Shown here: positions 15,158 to 23,401 of the stretch, in pieces | How the letters are laid out: the number at the start of each line of letters is the position of its first letter | Position numbering within the stretch: position 1 is the first letter of the stretch | Assembly (NCBI RefSeq): GCF_020073745.1 | Contig: NZ_JAIRAU010000036.1 | Location: forward strand, 62,001 to 126,000 | Reading direction: 5' to 3' | Source: Nannocystis pusilla | GTDB lineage: Bacteria; Myxococcota_A; Polyangia; Nannocystales; Nannocystaceae | DNA length: 64,000 nucleotides | The notes under the pieces: model-generated | The model's database searches: none | Seen by the model: the letters and a program-made list of their open reading frames with translations, nothing else | Told to the model about the DNA's origin: nothing | Translations under genes and position numbers: made by a program

Positions 15158-16918
15158 ATGATCCGCGTCACGATCCGTCGCCAAGATTCCAGCCAGGACG
15201 AGGTTCACGAGTTCACGCTGCCGCAGATCACGATCGGTCGCGTCGACCGCAACCACGTGGTGCTGCCCAACAACCGCGTGTCGAGCGTCCACGCCCGCGT
15301 GATCGAGAACGAAGAGGGCATCGTGCTGGTCGACAACAACTCGACCAACGGCACCTTCGTCAACGGTGAGATGGTGCGCGGCCCGGTGGTGCTCGCGCCG
15401 CACGACGCGGTCGACGTCGGCGTGTTCACGCTGCACTTCGAGCGGGCCGAGGAGGGCCACGAGGTCCAGGAGTCGTACGGAGCGGGGCCCGACTTCGAGG
15501 AGCACACGGGCTACGGCGAGCCCGGCGAGTACGAGGACTTCCAAGGCGGCCCCGAGCCGATCGGCGAGCCGCCCGATCTGCTGCTCGCCCCGGTCGAGCC
15601 GACGCCGGCCGACCCGATCGAGGCCCGCGCCGTCGAGCGCATGCGCGGGGTCGAGCAGGTCGGCCCGCCCGGCAGCGGATCGTTCCGGATCTCTCCCGAG
15701 CCCGCGCTCGACTCGCCGTCGCGTCCGTATGGCGCGGATATGCGCCGCACCGCGGTCTCGCCGCGCCGCACCGAGCCCGACCCCGAGCCCGAGCCGCCCA
15801 AGACGCTCGACGACGCGCTCGAGCTGGCGTTCCGCCAGACCTCCGAGGCGCTGCTCGGCGAGCCCCCGGGGCCGCAGGCGCGGGTGCGCGCGCTCGCGGC
15901 CGCGCGCGAGGTGGTCGAGCGCGTGCTGACGATGGTCGACGCCCGCCAGCGGCGGCAGTGGACCGACTGGCTGGCCCAGGAGGTCGCCGGCATGGGACCG
16001 CTCGACGACATCCTCGCCGACGCCCTGGTCTCGGAGGTGCTGGTCGCCGGCGCCGGTCACATCGAGGTCTGCCGCGGCGAGCAGCGCTCGCGCCACCCGG
16101 CCCGCTTCTCGTGCGAGCAGGCGGTGAGCCTCGCGCTCGAGCGGCTGATCGGCACGCGCACCACCGCGAGCGCGCCGATCGTCGACGGCGTCACCGAGGC
16201 CGGCGTCTCCGTCCACGCGGTGGGGCGCCCGATTGCCGCCGCCGGACCGATCCTCGTGCTGACGCGCGCGGCCGGCGACACGCTGTCGCTGGCGCAGCTC
16301 GGCGAGCGCAAGACGCTGTCGCCCGCGGCCGCCGAGCTGCTGGCGGGGGCGCTGCGGCAGCGGCTCAATTTCCTTGTGTGCGCATCGACCCGCGCCGACG
16401 CGGGGGTGCTGCTCGGGGCGATGGCCGGCGAGCTGCCGGGCGACGCGCGGGTGGTCGCGGTCCACCGCGGGCCGGTCGCGCCGGCGCTGGCGAGCCGGGC
16501 GATCGTCCTCGACGCGGGCCGCGACGCCACCGCGGCGGTGCGCAGCGCGGCGCGGATGCGACCCGACTTCTTGTTCGTACAAGACGTCGGCGGCGTCGAG
16601 GTGGCGGAGCTGTGCGCCACGGCGAGGCGCCCCGGCGGCGCGACGATCGCGGCGCTGGCGGCCGACAACGTCGAGGTCGGGCTCGAGCGGTTGCAGGCGA
16701 TGCTGGCGCTGACGTCGGCGGGCGCCGATCCGCGGCACCTTCGCGCCTACGCGACCGGGTGCTTCGACGTGGTGCTGGCGCTGCGCCGCTCGCTGTCGGG
16801 GCGCGATATCGTCGCGCAGGTGGCGGAGATCCGGCGCGGCGACCTGGTGGAGCTGTTCGCGCGCGCCGACGACGAGTCGCCGCTGCAGTCGACCGGCGTC
16901 ACGTCCTCGCTCGTGTGA
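15158..16918 (+). CDS. FHA-domain protein fused to a CpaF/T4SS-type ATPase domain with degenerate Walker A
   Basis: 586 residues. FHA domain at about 5-90 (ITIGRVDRNHVVLPNNRVSSVHARV, DNNSTNGTFVNG), with all phosphothreonine-binding elements intact. An acidic/Pro linker follows (about 95-235). The C-terminal part resembles secretion ATPases of the CpaF/VirB11 type: EVAGMGPLDDILADALVSEVLVAG and APIVDGVTEAGVSVHAV match the CpaF N-terminal and R-finger regions. Where GxxGSGKT is expected, after the RLNFLV strand, the sequence is CASTRADAGVLLGAM (about 408-422), with no Gly-Lys-Thr, so ATP binding is probably lost. Inferred role: a phosphothreonine-reading scaffold for T6SS assembly. First gene of block B, 71 bp before tssJ. 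Confidence 0.85.
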   Translation: MIRVTIRRQDSSQDEVHEFTLPQITIGRVDRNHVVLPNNRVSSVHARVIENEEGIVLVDNNSTNGTFVNGEMVRGPVVLAPHDAVDVGVFTLHFERAEEGHEVQESYGAGPDFEEHTGYGEPGEYEDFQGGPEPIGEPPDLLLAPVEPTPADPIEARAVERMRGVEQVGPPGSGSFRISPEPALDSPSRPYGADMRRTAVSPRRTEPDPEPEPPKTLDDALELAFRQTSEALLGEPPGPQARVRALAAAREVVERVLTMVDARQRRQWTDWLAQEVAGMGPLDDILADALVSEVLVAGAGHIEVCRGEQRSRHPARFSCEQAVSLALERLIGTRTTASAPIVDGVTEAGVSVHAVGRPIAAAGPILVLTRAAGDTLSLAQLGERKTLSPAAAELLAGALRQRLNFLVCASTRADAGVLLGAMAGELPGDARVVAVHRGPVAPALASRAIVLDAGRDATAAVRSAARMRPDFLFVQDVGGVEVAELCATARRPGGATIAALAADNVEVGLERLQAMLALTSAGADPRHLRAYATGCFDVVLALRRSLSGRDIVAQVAEIRRGDLVELFARADDESPLQSTGVTSSLV

Positions 16919-16989
16919 CCGCGCGAGCGGCATCGAGCAGTGCGAATGGTTCCTCTAGGGCTGCGGCGGTTTCTGATACCTTCGGCGCT

Positions 16990-17784
16990 GTGACAGGGCG
17001 CGAGCGAAGGGTGCCGTCGGCCGTGTGGCCAGCGATGTTGGTGTTGGTGACCGCGGCGGTCGGCTGCAAGGCCGGTACCGACTCCAAGCCGCCGTGCGAG
17101 ACCCAGCCCGCGGTGCAGGCGCTGGTCCAGGTGTCGGACATCGTCAACGTCGGCGAGGGCGGCGAGTCGTGGCCGACGACGCTGATGGTGTTCCAGCTCA
17201 AGGGCATCACCAGCCTCGACCAGCCGCTCGACGCCGACACGGTCTTCAAGGAGCCCGAGAAGGTGTTCGGCGAGGAGTTCATCGACAAGCGCGAGCTCGT
17301 CGCCTACCCGTCGACCGCCGACAAGCTGACGCGCGACAAGATGACGATCGCGCTCAAGCCGAACACCACGCACCTGGTGGTCGCGGCCGGGTTCCGCGAG
17401 AAGATCGGCTCGGCCTGGTACGCCTCGATGGCGGTGCCGCCGAGCACCCGCGACGACCAGTGCGCCGCGGTGGCGGCCGGCGACGAGCCGACCCTGCCGT
17501 GCCTCTACGTCTCGCTCGAGCGCAGCGAGCTCGCGGGCGGGGCGTTCGCGCCGTCGGGCTTCGAGCTGTCGACGTTCGAGACGGTGTGCGCGGCGCCGTC
17601 GACGGCCAAGAAGAAGCCGCCGAAGAAGAAGAAGAAGGCCGAGGTGCCGAAGGTGCCGAAGGTGCCGCAGACGCCGAAGACCCCGACGACTCCGACGACG
17701 CCGTCGACCCCGAGCGCCCCCTCGACGCCGAGCATGCCGTCGAAGCCGAGTGCGCCGACGGCCCCGAAGCTGCCCGGACGCTAG
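16990..17784 (+). CDS. tssJ: T6SS outer-membrane lipoprotein TssJ with a long Lys/Pro/Thr tail
   Basis: 264 residues from GTG 16990 (GTG 17011 is possible). Signal and lipobox: WPAMLVLVTAAVGC. The core (about 40-195) follows TssJ: VSDIVNVGEGGESWPTTLMVFQLKG, DADTVFKEPEKVF, then KMTIALKPNTTHLVVAAGFRE with the beta-sandwich spacing. TssJ anchors the TssLM membrane complex to the outer membrane by binding the periplasmic end of TssM. The last about 58 residues are an unusual tail: AKKKPPKKKKKAEV, then Pro-Thr/Ser repeats ending in LPGR. Such a tail could contact peptidoglycan or lipopolysaccharide; that is inference. tssK follows 19 bp later. Confidence 0.85.
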   Translation: MTGRERRVPSAVWPAMLVLVTAAVGCKAGTDSKPPCETQPAVQALVQVSDIVNVGEGGESWPTTLMVFQLKGITSLDQPLDADTVFKEPEKVFGEEFIDKRELVAYPSTADKLTRDKMTIALKPNTTHLVVAAGFREKIGSAWYASMAVPPSTRDDQCAAVAAGDEPTLPCLYVSLERSELAGGAFAPSGFELSTFETVCAAPSTAKKKPPKKKKKAEVPKVPKVPQTPKTPTTPTTPSTPSAPSTPSMPSKPSAPTAPKLPGR

Positions 17785-17803
17785 GACTGGAGAGGAACAC
17801 GCG

Positions 17804-19168
17804 ATGCTGAGCGGACGACCCGTGTGGAACGAGGGGATGCTGCTGTGCCCGCAGCACATGCAGCAGCAGGACCTGTATCACGAGCAGAATTTGGCGGCGC
17901 GGCTCGGAGTGATGAGCGCGCTGCACTGGGGCGTCGCGGCGATCTCGTTCGACGCCGGCGCGATCAAGGCCGGCCAGCTGGCGCTCACCGGCTTCCGCGG
18001 CGTCCTGCCCGACGGGACAGCCGTGATGTTCGAGGCGACCAGCCAGAGCCGCCCGGCGAGCCGGCCGATCGCCCCCGCGTTCCCGCCGAGCATGCGCTCG
18101 GTCGAGGTGTTCCTGGCGCTGCCGACCCTGCGCGAGGGCGTGGCCAACTACGCCGGCGCCGAGGTCACCGCGGGGCTGCAGCGCTACAAGACGGTCACGC
18201 GCAACGTGTTCGACCTGACGCTGGCCCGCAGCGAGCGCGAGCTGCAGTTCAGCGAGCCGAACCTGGTGCTGCTGTTCGGCAGCGAGCCGCGCGACGACTA
18301 CGCCGCGATCAAGGTCGCCGAGGTCGTGCGCGACGAGACCGGCGGGTTCCGCCTCAACGACGAGTACATCCCGCCGTGCCTGGCGATCGGCGCGGCGCCG
18401 GCGTTGATGGCGTCGCTGCAGGACCTGCTCAGCCTGTCGGTGACCAAGCGGCGCCGCCTCGCCGACGAGCGGCGCACCCGCGACGGCGTGCGCATCGAGT
18501 TCAACGCCCAGGACATCACCCGCTACCTGTTCCTGCAGACGCTGAGCGGCGCGATCCCGGTGCTCAAGCACTTCAGCGAGGCGCCGGCGACCTCGCCGTG
18601 GCCGGTGTACGTCGAGCTGTCGCGGCTGTGCGGCGCGCTGATGACGTTCTCGTCGGAGGGCGACCCGGCCGAGCTGCCGGCGTTCCAGTACAACGACCTG
18701 CAGGGCGCGTTCGGCAAGCTGACCCAGGAGATCAAGCGCCTGCTCGGGCTCGTGATCCAGGAGGCGTTCGTGACGGTGCCGCTGCGGGCCCGCCAGGACA
18801 ACTCGTGGATCGGCGAGCTGCGCGACGACCGGCTGCAGCGCTGCACGCAGTGGGTGCTGGCGGTCGAGGCCGAGGGCGAGCAGCAGCAGGTCGCCAACGA
18901 GGTGCCGGAGCTGGCGAAGATCGCCAGCTGGAAGCGCATCCCGCTGGTCGTCAAGAACAACGTGCTCGGCGTGCCCTTGAAGACGGCCCACCGCCCGCCG
19001 CCGGAGATCCCGATCCGGCCGCGGCAGGTCTACTTCATGGTCACCACCGACGACCCGCACTGGCGCGAGATCCTCAACGAGCGCACGATCGCGATCTACA
19101 TCAAGCCGCCCTACGACCCGCGGCGGGCCAAGGTCACGCTGATGGGGATCTTGGCGCGGGAGGACTAG
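17804..19168 (+). CDS. tssK: T6SS baseplate protein TssK
   Basis: 454 residues, the normal TssK/ImpJ length. Diagnostic N-terminus: RPVWNEGMLLCPQHMQQQDLYHEQ (family V-x-W-x-EGM-x-L-x-PQHFQQ). The shoulder domain and the neck helices follow (AALMASLQDLL-type region), and the C-terminal head that binds TssL/TssM carries VPLKTAHRPPPEIPIRPRQVYF. TssK trimers connect the baseplate wedge (TssFG) to the membrane complex. ATG 17804 has GGAGAGG upstream. Motif copy at 18005-18020. Confidence 0.95.
   Translation: MLSGRPVWNEGMLLCPQHMQQQDLYHEQNLAARLGVMSALHWGVAAISFDAGAIKAGQLALTGFRGVLPDGTAVMFEATSQSRPASRPIAPAFPPSMRSVEVFLALPTLREGVANYAGAEVTAGLQRYKTVTRNVFDLTLARSERELQFSEPNLVLLFGSEPRDDYAAIKVAEVVRDETGGFRLNDEYIPPCLAIGAAPALMASLQDLLSLSVTKRRRLADERRTRDGVRIEFNAQDITRYLFLQTLSGAIPVLKHFSEAPATSPWPVYVELSRLCGALMTFSSEGDPAELPAFQYNDLQGAFGKLTQEIKRLLGLVIQEAFVTVPLRARQDNSWIGELRDDRLQRCTQWVLAVEAEGEQQQVANEVPELAKIASWKRIPLVVKNNVLGVPLKTAHRPPPEIPIRPRQVYFMVTTDDPHWREILNERTIAIYIKPPYDPRRAKVTLMGILARED
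18005..18020 (+). repeat. 14-mer stem-loop motif inside tssK
   Basis: CTGCCC-GACG-GGACAG; codons CTG CCC GAC GGG ACA. Weak member of the family (GACG loop). Confidence 0.35.
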
Positions 19169-19171
19169 CGA

Positions 19172-19840
19172 ATGCACCGGATCTACGAGGTGACGCGGGT
19201 CTGCTTCGACCACGCGCTCCTGCTGCAGCAGCCCGAGGGGGTCGCCGACGTGGCGACGCTCCACCGCAGCGCGGTCGACCAGGTCGAGGCGATGGAGGCC
19301 GCGGCGCGCAAGGCCGGGTTCGGGGCCGAGAACGCCAGGCTCATCAAGTACGCGCTGGTCGCCTTCATCGACGAGGTCGCCCAGGCCACGCCGGGTCACG
19401 TCGCCGACTTCTGGGTCGACCACCTGCTGCAGCGCGACTACTTCAACGAGGTCCGCGCCGGCGAGAACTTCTTCGTCCACCTCGAGAAGCTGCTGGCGGC
19501 CCGGCGCGACGACGAGGACGCGCTCGACGTGCTGCAGGTGTACGCGACCTGCCTGTTCCTCGGGTTCCGCGGCAAGTACGTCGCGCGCTCGAACGAGCGG
19601 GGCTTCGACCAGCTGTGCCGCAAGGTCGAGGACAAGCTGAAGGACCGGCTGGCGCTCGAGGACGGCCTGCCGGCCCCGGCCGAGGCCGAGTGGCGCCGGC
19701 CGGGCCACACCAGCAACCTGGCCCTTTGGATAGGTGCGATCGCGCTGCTGTTCTCGGTCGCGCTGCTGTGCGGCTATGAGAGCGAGCTGTCGGAGGACGC
19801 CGAGGCGCTGGCGTCGCGGCTGCAGGAGGGTGTGCCGTGA
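19172..19840 (+). CDS. tssL: T6SS inner-membrane protein TssL (DotU family)
   Basis: 222 residues. Cytoplasmic helical domain with the DotU signature: ARLIKYALVAFIDEVAQATP, WVDHLLQRDYFNEVRAGENFFVHLEKLL and YATCLFLGFRGKY. A single transmembrane segment near the C-terminus (about 187-206, LALWIGAIALLFSVALLCGY) leaves a short periplasmic tail; no peptidoglycan-binding OmpA domain is fused, so anchoring must come from TssM/TssJ or another protein. The stop overlaps the GTG of tssM (GTGA). TssL recruits the baseplate through TssK. Confidence 0.94.
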   Translation: MHRIYEVTRVCFDHALLLQQPEGVADVATLHRSAVDQVEAMEAAARKAGFGAENARLIKYALVAFIDEVAQATPGHVADFWVDHLLQRDYFNEVRAGENFFVHLEKLLAARRDDEDALDVLQVYATCLFLGFRGKYVARSNERGFDQLCRKVEDKLKDRLALEDGLPAPAEAEWRRPGHTSNLALWIGAIALLFSVALLCGYESELSEDAEALASRLQEGVP

Positions 19841-22800
19841 AGGGGATGGTCTACGTCCTGACGTTCGCCGGCGCCGCGATCGCCGCCGTCGTCGCCGCGG
19901 TCCGCTACCTCAAGCTGCCGCAGGAGTACGTGTGGTGGACGGCGGCGCTGATGGCGGTCGTCGTCCTCATCGCCGGCATCGTCACGTTCGTCAATTTCCT
20001 GCGCTCCAAGAAGGCGCAGGTCGACCGGGCCAACCCGAAGGCCAGCCAGGAGCAGCTCGACTTCAACAATCGCCTGCGCGAGTTCGCGGCGACGCTGAAG
20101 CACGTCGAGCGCCACCAGGCGAGCACGGCGCCGGCCCGCCCGCGCCTCGTGTCCGCCCGCGCCGACGCGCCGTGGGTCGCGGTGCTCGGCCTGCAGGGCC
20201 AGGGCAAGACGCGCCTGCTCGGCGCGCCGCACCCCAAGCGCCTGCCCGAGTACGACCACAACGGCCCGGTCAAGGGCGCCGACGCCAGCGCGGCCCCGGA
20301 GGACCGGCCGCGGCTGTTCAGCGCGCCCGGCCAGGCGGTGTTCGTCGAGGTCCCGCACGCGCTCGCGCACCGCGAGGACCTGCGCAAGTCGTGGCTCGCC
20401 GAGCTCAAGCTGCTGGCCAGGCGCCGCCAGCCGCTGCACGCGATCGTGGTGTGCGTCGCCGCCGACGACCTCGTCGCCGCCGCCGACCCGATCGCCCGCG
20501 CCGGCGAGATCGGCGACCTGCTCGCCGCCGAGGTCAGCGACCTCGTCACCGCGCTGCAGGTCCACGTGCCGGTGTTCCTGGTCGTCACTCGCCTCGACCG
20601 CCTGTCGGGCTTCGGCGACGTGCTCGGCGCGCTCGAGACGCTGACCCAGCCGTTCGGCTTCGAGCTGCCCGACGGCCGCAGCGAGGAGCTCGCGCTCAAG
20701 GAGCTGCGCGCCCGCTTCGACGCGCTGGCCGGCTGGCTCGACCGCCGCGCGCTGCGCCTGCTCAGCCGCTTCCGCGAGCCCGACCCGGCCCGCCAGGGCC
20801 GCATCTACACGCTCGTGCAGCAGCTCGCGGGCCTGCAGGAGCCGCTCGCCGCGATCGCCCAGCGCGTGCTCGCGGCCCGCGGCGGCGACCCCGTGCGCCT
20901 GCGCGGGGTGTTCCTCACCAGCGCGGTGCAGGACGCCGAGCCGGTGCTCGACGCTGTCCTCGAGAACCTGGCTAAAAAGACACGTGGTACCTTCACCCCG
21001 GCGCTGGCCGACTCGGCGCCGAGCAAGCGGATCTTCGCCGAGGAGCTGCTCGGCACCCACGTGCTGCGGGCCGGCGGCCTGGCGCGCCGGACCACGCGCG
21101 TGCTGCAGCGTTCGAGCGTCAAGCGCATCGTCGTCGGGGCCTCGCTCGGGCTCGTCGCCCTGTGGGTCGCGCTCGACGCCGCCGGCGCGGCCGGCCGCAA
21201 CCGCGACCTGAACCAACAGACAGCCGACGCCAGCGCCGCGGCCGCGGCCGAGCTCGGCGGCAAGCGGCGCGTCCCGGTCGAGAGCGGCAAGATCGTGCCG
21301 CTGCGGCAATTGCTGGCCCGCTGGGAGGACGAGGGCGGCCGCGACGTCGACCAGGTGCGCGAGTGGGGCCTGTTCCGCGACGAGGTCGTGCCGCCGCTGC
21401 GCACCTTCTACAAGCAGTCGATGTTCGCCGGCGTCACCTCGACGCTGCGCGACAAGGCCGAGGCCGAGCTGCGCGACTTCGCGGCCCGCTTCGAGTCGCC
21501 GGAGCTGATCCCCGACATCGAGGAGCGGGTGCGCAGCCGGCTGTCGCTGCGCTTCTACCTGCTCGTCACCGGCGGCAAGAAGAACTACGAGATGCAGCCG
21601 ATCAGCGGGGAGTCGAAGTTCCTGCGCGAGACGCTGCGCCAGCGCTGGTCGGGCAGCTCGCGCACGCAGATCGGCACCGCCGAGTACGGGGCGATCGAGA
21701 GCGCGGTCGACAAGTACATCGACCTCGCCCAGGACTCCGACTTCACCCTGCCGCGCGAGCAGGGCCTCATCGAGCAGGTGCAGGAGATCCTCAAGCGCGA
21801 GGACTCGGTCCGCGGCGAGGTCGAGAAGATCGTCGACGAGGTCAACGGCATCGAGGGCCTGTCGAAGATCAACCTGCGCACGCTGACCGGCCTGCCCGAC
21901 CTCGAGAACGACGGCACCGAGGTGCGCGCGGCGTTCACGATCGAGGGCTGGGCCTACGTCAAGCGCGAGCTGGCGAGCGCGCTCGAGGCCGACTCGTGGG
22001 TGCTCGGGCTCGACCAGTCGCAGGCCGAGAGCCGCCGGCGCCGCCGCGGCGCCGAGATGCGCACCGAGTACTTCAAGATGTACACGGAGGAGTGGCGCCG
22101 CTTCATCCAGCGCACCCGCATCGCCCCGCCGACCAGCCTCGACGAGGGCAAGCGGCTGATGGGCGAGCTGGTCAAGGGGCCGAAGCTGCCGCTGTGGCGG
22201 GTGTTCGCCGAGCTCAAGCGCCACACCGAGATCTCCGACGACTACCAGTACGGCGACAACAAGTCGCTGCTCGACCTGCTGAGCAAGAACAAGGACAAGA
22301 ACTCCGGCGGGCTCGTCAAGGCCGACGCGGTGCGCAAGGAGTTCGCGCGCCTGGTGGTCTTCGCCGTCGCGCCCGAGGGCAAGGAGGGCACGGCGGGGCT
22401 CGACCAGTACCACGGCCGGCTCAAGGAGCTGCGCGACGCGATCGGCAAGGCGCTCGAGAACAAGGAGGAGGAGAAGGCGCTGGTCGAGCAGCTGCGCGGG
22501 GCGATCGACTTCACCAAGTCGCTGGTCCAGGACGCCGAGCTCGACACGTGGACCGCGGGCACGACCAAGCTGCTGGTCACGCCGCTCGAGGAGCTGCTGC
22601 GCATGCTGGTCCGCGACCAGGGCACCGGCGCGGTCGCCGACTGGTGCGCCCGCGTCGTCGACCCGATGTACGAGCGCTTCGACGGCCGCTACCCGTTCGC
22701 CGCCGACTCGCGCAGCGACGCCGCTGTCGCCGACTTCGAGGAGTTCTTCCACCCCGAGAACGGCTTCATCCGCAAGGCCCGCGAGGAGCTCCTGTCCGGC

Positions 22801-23400
22801 TACGTCGTGCTCGAGGGCAACACCGTCGGGCTGCGCGACCGCGGCCGCAACGACGGCCCGCGCCTCGACCCCGGCGTGATCCGCTTCCTCAACCGCGCCC
22901 AGGACATCGGCACGGTCATGTTCCAGAGCGAGGAGCTGCGCGTCGACTTCGAGCTGATCCTCGCCTGCAACCCGCAGGTCAGCAAGGTCGAGGTCACCGT
23001 CGAGGGCAAGAAGGTCGAGTTCGCGTGCGGCAACGAGAAGCCGACGCTCATGCGCTGGCCCGGCAAGGAGGGCCACGGCGCGTCGCTCAAGGCCTACGGC
23101 CGCCAGACCAACAAGCTGCTCGACATGTCCGGCGAGTGGGGCCTGTTCGAGCTGCTCGAGAAGCCCCCGAGCTCGGTGCCCGAGTTCAAGGGCGACGAGG
23201 TCATCAACTTCCGCTTCGACATGACCTCGTACAACCTCGGCCAGCTCGACGTGCGCGTGCGCCCGCGCCGGGTCCGCGGCGGCACCGCGTTCTTCGGCCT
23301 GCCGAACGGCAACAAGCAGTTCCTGTCGCTGGTCCGCGCCCCCGACGTGCTGCCGCCCAAGCGGCTGTTCACCAACATGGCGCCCTGCGGAGGCGTCTGA
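19837..23400 (+). CDS. tssM: T6SS inner-membrane protein TssM (IcmF family)
   Basis: 1,187 residues, full length for IcmF. Two N-terminal transmembrane segments (about 3-22 and 32-54), a cytoplasmic GTPase-like domain with an intact Walker A (GLQGQGKT, 118-125) and VVTRLDRL as a probable guanine-specificity strand. A third membrane segment lies at about 428-450 (VVGASLGLVALWVAL) and the rest is periplasmic. The C-terminal region ends in beta-rich sequence that in other systems binds TssJ. GTG 19837 overlaps the tssL stop. Two motif copies with conspicuous rare codons (AAA AAG ACA CGT GGT at 20974-20988; CAA CAG ACA at 21214-21222) lie around the third membrane segment. Confidence 0.95.
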   Translation: MKGMVYVLTFAGAAIAAVVAAVRYLKLPQEYVWWTAALMAVVVLIAGIVTFVNFLRSKKAQVDRANPKASQEQLDFNNRLREFAATLKHVERHQASTAPARPRLVSARADAPWVAVLGLQGQGKTRLLGAPHPKRLPEYDHNGPVKGADASAAPEDRPRLFSAPGQAVFVEVPHALAHREDLRKSWLAELKLLARRRQPLHAIVVCVAADDLVAAADPIARAGEIGDLLAAEVSDLVTALQVHVPVFLVVTRLDRLSGFGDVLGALETLTQPFGFELPDGRSEELALKELRARFDALAGWLDRRALRLLSRFREPDPARQGRIYTLVQQLAGLQEPLAAIAQRVLAARGGDPVRLRGVFLTSAVQDAEPVLDAVLENLAKKTRGTFTPALADSAPSKRIFAEELLGTHVLRAGGLARRTTRVLQRSSVKRIVVGASLGLVALWVALDAAGAAGRNRDLNQQTADASAAAAAELGGKRRVPVESGKIVPLRQLLARWEDEGGRDVDQVREWGLFRDEVVPPLRTFYKQSMFAGVTSTLRDKAEAELRDFAARFESPELIPDIEERVRSRLSLRFYLLVTGGKKNYEMQPISGESKFLRETLRQRWSGSSRTQIGTAEYGAIESAVDKYIDLAQDSDFTLPREQGLIEQVQEILKREDSVRGEVEKIVDEVNGIEGLSKINLRTLTGLPDLENDGTEVRAAFTIEGWAYVKRELASALEADSWVLGLDQSQAESRRRRRGAEMRTEYFKMYTEEWRRFIQRTRIAPPTSLDEGKRLMGELVKGPKLPLWRVFAELKRHTEISDDYQYGDNKSLLDLLSKNKDKNSGGLVKADAVRKEFARLVVFAVAPEGKEGTAGLDQYHGRLKELRDAIGKALENKEEEKALVEQLRGAIDFTKSLVQDAELDTWTAGTTKLLVTPLEELLRMLVRDQGTGAVADWCARVVDPMYERFDGRYPFAADSRSDAAVADFEEFFHPENGFIRKAREELLSGYVVLEGNTVGLRDRGRNDGPRLDPGVIRFLNRAQDIGTVMFQSEELRVDFELILACNPQVSKVEVTVEGKKVEFACGNEKPTLMRWPGKEGHGASLKAYGRQTNKLLDMSGEWGLFELLEKPPSSVPEFKGDEVINFRFDMTSYNLGQLDVRVRPRRVRGGTAFFGLPNGNKQFLSLVRAPDVLPPKRLFTNMAPCGGV
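20968..20983 (+). repeat. 14-mer stem-loop motif inside tssM (first copy)
   Basis: CTGGCT-AAAA-AGACAC; codons CTG GCT AAA AAG ACA CGT, a striking AT-rich interruption in a GC-rich gene. Arms pair poorly, but the T-G ... C-A spacing and phase are kept. Confidence 0.4.
21208..21223 (+). repeat. 14-mer stem-loop motif inside tssM (second copy)
   Basis: CTGAAC-CAAC-AGACAG; codons CTG AAC CAA CAG ACA. Same phase as most coding copies; arms imperfect. Confidence 0.35.
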
Positions 23401-23401
23401 G

